Shown in pieces: positions 5,190-7,783 of a DNA stretch of 7,783 bases. The notes beneath the pieces are model-generated. The model saw only the letters and a list, made by a program, of their open reading frames with translations. It made no database searches and had not been told where the DNA came from. The translations under genes were made by a program, and so were the position numbers. Source of the stretch: an uncultured Rhodospirillaceae bacterium. Lineage in GTDB: Bacteria > Pseudomonadota > Alphaproteobacteria > RF32 > CAG-239. The stretch's first letter is position 1; every line of letters begins with the position of its first letter. The stretch spans positions 1 to 7,783 of the forward strand of contig OMQZ01000140.1 of assembly GCA_900313355.1 (NCBI GenBank), given 5' to 3'.

Positions 5190-5864
5190 ATGGGACAAGT
5201 TATTTATGTCGGAAAACTCGGTCAAGCCAAAGGGCAAACACTTTTTTGCGCTCATCTTGCAACCATTTTATCCGAACAAAAAAAGTGCGCCCTTATAGAT
5301 TTTCAACCTCAAAATCATTTGCTTGAAATGTTTGTTGCCAAGCGTCATCATTTTAACTTGAAAGAAAAACAAAATCTTCCCGTTCCTACTTATTTGGCTT
5401 ATCACAAAAACATTGTTTCAGAATCGCTTAAAGATTATGATTTTCTTGTTTTAGATTCTTCGGACAGGTCCCTTATCAAAGATGCCGATATTGTCTTAAC
5501 TCTTGTTTCGGATCCGGCGCTCGCCCTAGAGCTTTCAAAAAAAGAATCCGAAATTTCGAATGTTTTGTGGAATGCAAAAAAAGAGCGCGCCGCAAGCGGT
5601 AAAAGTGCTTTCAAACACGTCCTTATTCCAACTGCCTCTTTTGACATGCAAACAACAGAAAAACTTTTAAAATCAGCTCAAAAAATGGGCTATATGCTTG
5701 CACCTGTTTTAGAGAATAATCCTTCTTATACAAAGGGCTTAAAAGATGGTGTTTGCGTTTTGGATAAAAACCTGCCTTATTTTAAAAATGTTTTTGATGA
5801 AACGGATTTTTTCGCACGTCGAAACCTAAAGCAAATTCTTGAATTTATCTTTGCAGATAAATGA
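5190..5864 (+). CDS. mipZ: MipZ-like division-plane protein with degenerate ATPase P-loop
   Basis: A 224-residue protein of the ParA/MinD/MipZ P-loop superfamily. In alphaproteobacteria MipZ is a ParB-associated ATPase that blocks FtsZ assembly away from midcell. The assignment rests on recall of Caulobacter MipZ. VLWNAKKERAASGKSAF (near 125-141) parallels its WEGRKQRALSG stretch, and ARRNLKQIL near the C-terminus parallels ARQELRALM. The first strand and Walker A align without gaps (V4-L23), but the signature lysine is G11, the Walker lysine is Q16, and two loop glycines are Q12 and A13; G15 and T17 remain. The A' motif is IDFQPQ (D37 kept, second Asp replaced by Q39), and the Walker B-like LVLD keeps D89. 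It is about 45-50 residues shorter than Caulobacter MipZ. The ribosome-binding site GAGAGG (5178-5183) lies inside the previous gene, implying coupled translation. ATP binding is doubtful. A generic ParA-like protein is the alternative. Confidence 0.75.
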   Translation: MGQVIYVGKLGQAKGQTLFCAHLATILSEQKKCALIDFQPQNHLLEMFVAKRHHFNLKEKQNLPVPTYLAYHKNIVSESLKDYDFLVLDSSDRSLIKDADIVLTLVSDPALALELSKKESEISNVLWNAKKERAASGKSAFKHVLIPTASFDMQTTEKLLKSAQKMGYMLAPVLENNPSYTKGLKDGVCVLDKNLPYFKNVFDETDFFARRNLKQILEFIFADK

Positions 5865-5879
5865 TTTTTCGCTTTACGT

Positions 5880-5908
5880 TTGATTTAAATTGTTGCACAA
5901 TAAATTAT
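5880..5908 (+). promoter_or_regulatory. Weak candidate promoter for pgm
   Basis: TTGATT (5880-5885), then 17 bases, then AATTAT (5903-5908), each matching the consensus at four of six positions. It lies in the 69-base gap before pgm. No terminator separates mipZ from pgm, so readthrough is also possible. Confidence 0.28.
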
Positions 5909-5933
5909 CTTTTTTTTCAGTGAGGAGAATATA

Positions 5934-7553
5934 ATGATTCAAACAATTTCAACAACTCCCTATCTTGATCAAAAAATGGGTACGGCCGGCATTCGTAAAA
6001 AGGTCAAAACCGTGATGCAGCCGAACTATCTTGAAAATTTTGTTCAGAGCTTGTTCGATTCAATCGGCGGGGTTACGGGCCAAACTTTTGTTTTGGGTGG
6101 CGACGGCCGTTATTACAACGATATCGCATTGCAAAAAATTATTAAAATGGCTGCCGCAAACGGCATGAAAAAATTAATTGTCGGTCAAAACGGCTTTTTA
6201 TCAACGCCTGCCTCATCTCGCGTGTTGCTTAAAAATCACGCTGACGGCGGTTTAACGCTTTCCGCTTCGCATAACCCCGGCGGTATTAACGGCGATTTCG
6301 GCATTAAGTATGCAACTTCAAACGGCGGTCAATGTTCTTCTGCCATTTCAGAAAAAATCTATAACCGTACAAAAGAAATTACTTCATTTCAGATTCTCGA
6401 CGCCGAGGATGTTGATTTATCAAAAATCGGCGTTCAATATCTTGAAGACATGGAAATTGAGGTTATTGATCCCATCAAGGATTATCTTGAAATGATGGAG
6501 GGGATTTTTGATTTTGATGCCATCAGAAAACTTTTCAAAAGCGGCTTTTCATTTGTGTTTGATGCGATGAATGCCGTAACCGGTCCCTACGGCATTAAAA
6601 TCTTTGAAGAAGTTTTGGGCGCTCCCGAAGGTTCTGTTCTTCAATCAAAGCCTTTGCCCGATTTCGGCGGGTTGCATCCTGATCCGAATTTGGTTTATGC
6701 AAAACATTTGGTTGATTTGATGTATTCCGATGATGCGCCGGATTTTGCCGGTGCGAACGACGGTGACGGCGACAGAAACATGATTTTAGGCAAAAAGTTT
6801 TTTGTTTCGCCCTCTGACAGTTTGGCTATTTTGACGGACAATTATCATTATATTCCGGCTTATAAAAACGGCATTACGGGTGTTGCAAAATCAGCCGCGA
6901 CATCAACAGCGGTCGAAAGGGTTGCAAAAAATCTTAAAATCAACTATTTTGAAGTTCCGACAGGCTGGAAAAATTTCTGCAACTTAATGGATTCAAACCG
7001 TATCACATTTTGCGGCGAGGAAAGTTTCGGCACAAGCTCTTCCCACATCAGAGAAAAAGACGGCATTTGGGCAATTTTGTTCTGGCTTAATATCATCGCA
7101 AAAACAGGAAAATCCGTTGAACAAATCACGCGTGATTTTTGGAAAAAATACGGCAGAACATATTATTTAAGATTTGACTTTGACGGCATTGATACTTCTG
7201 TTGCTGATGCGTTGATGGCTGATTTGGAATCAAGGCTGCCTTCTTTTGAAGGAAAAATTTTTGACGGTTATAAAGTCAGCCGTGCTCATCCTTTTGTTTA
7301 TCAGGATCCTGTTGACGGACAAACAACCAAAAACGGTCTTCTTGTCTATTTTGAAGACGGAGCCCGAATTTGTTTCAGACTTTCCGGAACAGGCACAAAC
7401 GGCGCAACGCTTCGCGTTTATATCGAATCGTATGATAAAACAGACTTTGATAAAGATCCGCGCCAAGAGCTTGAAAAGCTCCTCGGCGTTGCCATGATTT
7501 TGGCTCAAATCGAAAAACGTACAGGAAAGAACAAGCCTGATTTGACAACTTAA
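5934..7553 (+). CDS. pgm: Phosphoglucomutase (alpha-D-glucose-specific, PGM1-like)
   Basis: Cytoplasmic enzyme interconverting glucose-1-phosphate and glucose-6-phosphate, which feeds UDP-/ADP-glucose for envelope polysaccharide, lipopolysaccharide sugars or glycogen. The 539-residue length matches the long PGM1/ExoC-type family rather than the shorter PMM/PGM or GlmM types. N-terminal MGTAGIRKKV (15-24) is typical of the family. The phosphoserine loop SASHNPGG holds the catalytic S112. The metal-binding loop is D276-G-D278-G-D280-R. The sugar-recognition loop is GEESFG (361-366), followed by S-S-H and KDG. The phosphate-binding loop RLSGTGTNGATLR lies at about 483-495. All four alpha/beta domains appear complete. 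The start ATG follows GAGGAG (5922-5927) by six bases. It lies 69 bases after mipZ and 12 bases before the next gene, so it is probably co-transcribed at least downstream. No key residue is missing. Confidence 0.97.
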   Translation: MIQTISTTPYLDQKMGTAGIRKKVKTVMQPNYLENFVQSLFDSIGGVTGQTFVLGGDGRYYNDIALQKIIKMAAANGMKKLIVGQNGFLSTPASSRVLLKNHADGGLTLSASHNPGGINGDFGIKYATSNGGQCSSAISEKIYNRTKEITSFQILDAEDVDLSKIGVQYLEDMEIEVIDPIKDYLEMMEGIFDFDAIRKLFKSGFSFVFDAMNAVTGPYGIKIFEEVLGAPEGSVLQSKPLPDFGGLHPDPNLVYAKHLVDLMYSDDAPDFAGANDGDGDRNMILGKKFFVSPSDSLAILTDNYHYIPAYKNGITGVAKSAATSTAVERVAKNLKINYFEVPTGWKNFCNLMDSNRITFCGEESFGTSSSHIREKDGIWAILFWLNIIAKTGKSVEQITRDFWKKYGRTYYLRFDFDGIDTSVADALMADLESRLPSFEGKIFDGYKVSRAHPFVYQDPVDGQTTKNGLLVYFEDGARICFRLSGTGTNGATLRVYIESYDKTDFDKDPRQELEKLLGVAMILAQIEKRTGKNKPDLTT

Positions 7554-7565
7554 AAGGAACTGTTG

Positions 7566-7783
7566 ATGCTTAAAAAAGAGTCATTGTATCGACCGGATAA
7601 ACAGCTTGAAAAAATGCTGCTTAATTTGGTTTATTCGCTTATTGCAATGGCTATCAGCGTTTTGCTTCTTTTTGCGTTTCCGCATCATTCGCTTTTGTTT
7701 TTAGGACTGACGCTTTTTTTAACATCGGTGACAATCAGCATTGCCATTATTTTGATTACGGACAGCGAAAGTGCTTTAACCTA
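7566..7783 (+). CDS. Small membrane protein, 5' part only (unknown function)
   Basis: The reading frame starts at ATG 7566 and runs off the window after 72 codons. AAGGA (7554-7558) is seven bases upstream, and the gene starts 12 bases after the pgm stop, so it is likely in the same transcript. The visible protein has a basic, polar N-terminus (MLKKESLYRPDKQLEKM) followed by two hydrophobic segments at about residues 18-40 (LLNLVYSLIAMAISVLLLFAF) and 44-65 (LLFLGLTLFLTSVTISIAIILI). This predicts a two-helix hairpin with the start in the cytoplasm, then a polar stretch beginning TDSESAL. There is no signal cleavage site and no recognisable family. The complete protein may carry a further domain beyond the window. 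Confidence 0.75.
   Translation, partial: MLKKESLYRPDKQLEKMLLNLVYSLIAMAISVLLLFAFPHHSLLFLGLTLFLTSVTISIAIILITDSESALT

Noticed and set aside
6310..6495. Short frames overlapping pgm and the other large genes in alternative frames and on the opposite strand (for example 6310-6495, 7246-7497, 4447-4659 minus)
   Set aside because: They lie wholly inside well-supported genes, have no ribosome-binding sites and show no recognisable protein features.

Overview
The window is about 7.8 kb of AT-rich, gene-dense bacterial chromosome. The best fit is an alphaproteobacterium of the low-GC, possibly host-associated kind. Supporting this are a recognisable though divergent homologue of MipZ, the alphaproteobacterial division-plane ATPase, and a D-Ala-D-Ala carboxypeptidase carrying a C-terminal SPOR domain. 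A Gram-negative envelope is indicated by an outer-membrane beta-barrel protein. No species can be named from the sequence alone.

Layout. (1) 1-2392, plus strand: the 3' part of dnaE (DNA polymerase III alpha), followed one base after its stop codon by a six-helix membrane protein of unknown function. (2) 2398-2757: tRNA-His(GTG) with its own promoter and terminator, followed by a second copy of the tRNA 3' end plus terminator. The two copies are separated by about 166 bp of palindrome-rich, relatively GC-rich DNA that looks like a small insertion into a duplicated tRNA 3' half. (3) 2780-3801, minus strand: an outer-membrane beta-barrel gene preceded by about 300 nt of non-coding sequence. That sequence folds on paper into a long closed rod with three internal hairpin domains and ends in a terminator-like hairpin next to the start codon. 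(4) 3802-4004: divergent intergenic region. (5) 4005-5864, plus strand: carboxypeptidase with SPOR domain and mipZ-like gene, three bases apart. (6) 5934-7783, plus strand: phosphoglucomutase (pgm) and the 5' end of a coupled small membrane-protein gene.

How the genes fit together. The 4005-7553 block is a cell-envelope and division neighbourhood: a periplasmic peptidoglycan-trimming enzyme targeted to division septa, a cytoplasmic protein of the division-site-placement family, and the enzyme linking glucose-6-phosphate to glucose-1-phosphate for envelope sugars. The dnaE part is housekeeping.

The parts that deserve attention are the candidate structured RNA leader (3480-3720, minus), whose closing helix and terminator hairpin cannot form together; the interrupted tRNA-His 3' duplication (2505-2757); and the MipZ homologue, whose P-loop has lost both key lysines. 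I found no CRISPR array, transposase, integrase or toxin-antitoxin pair.
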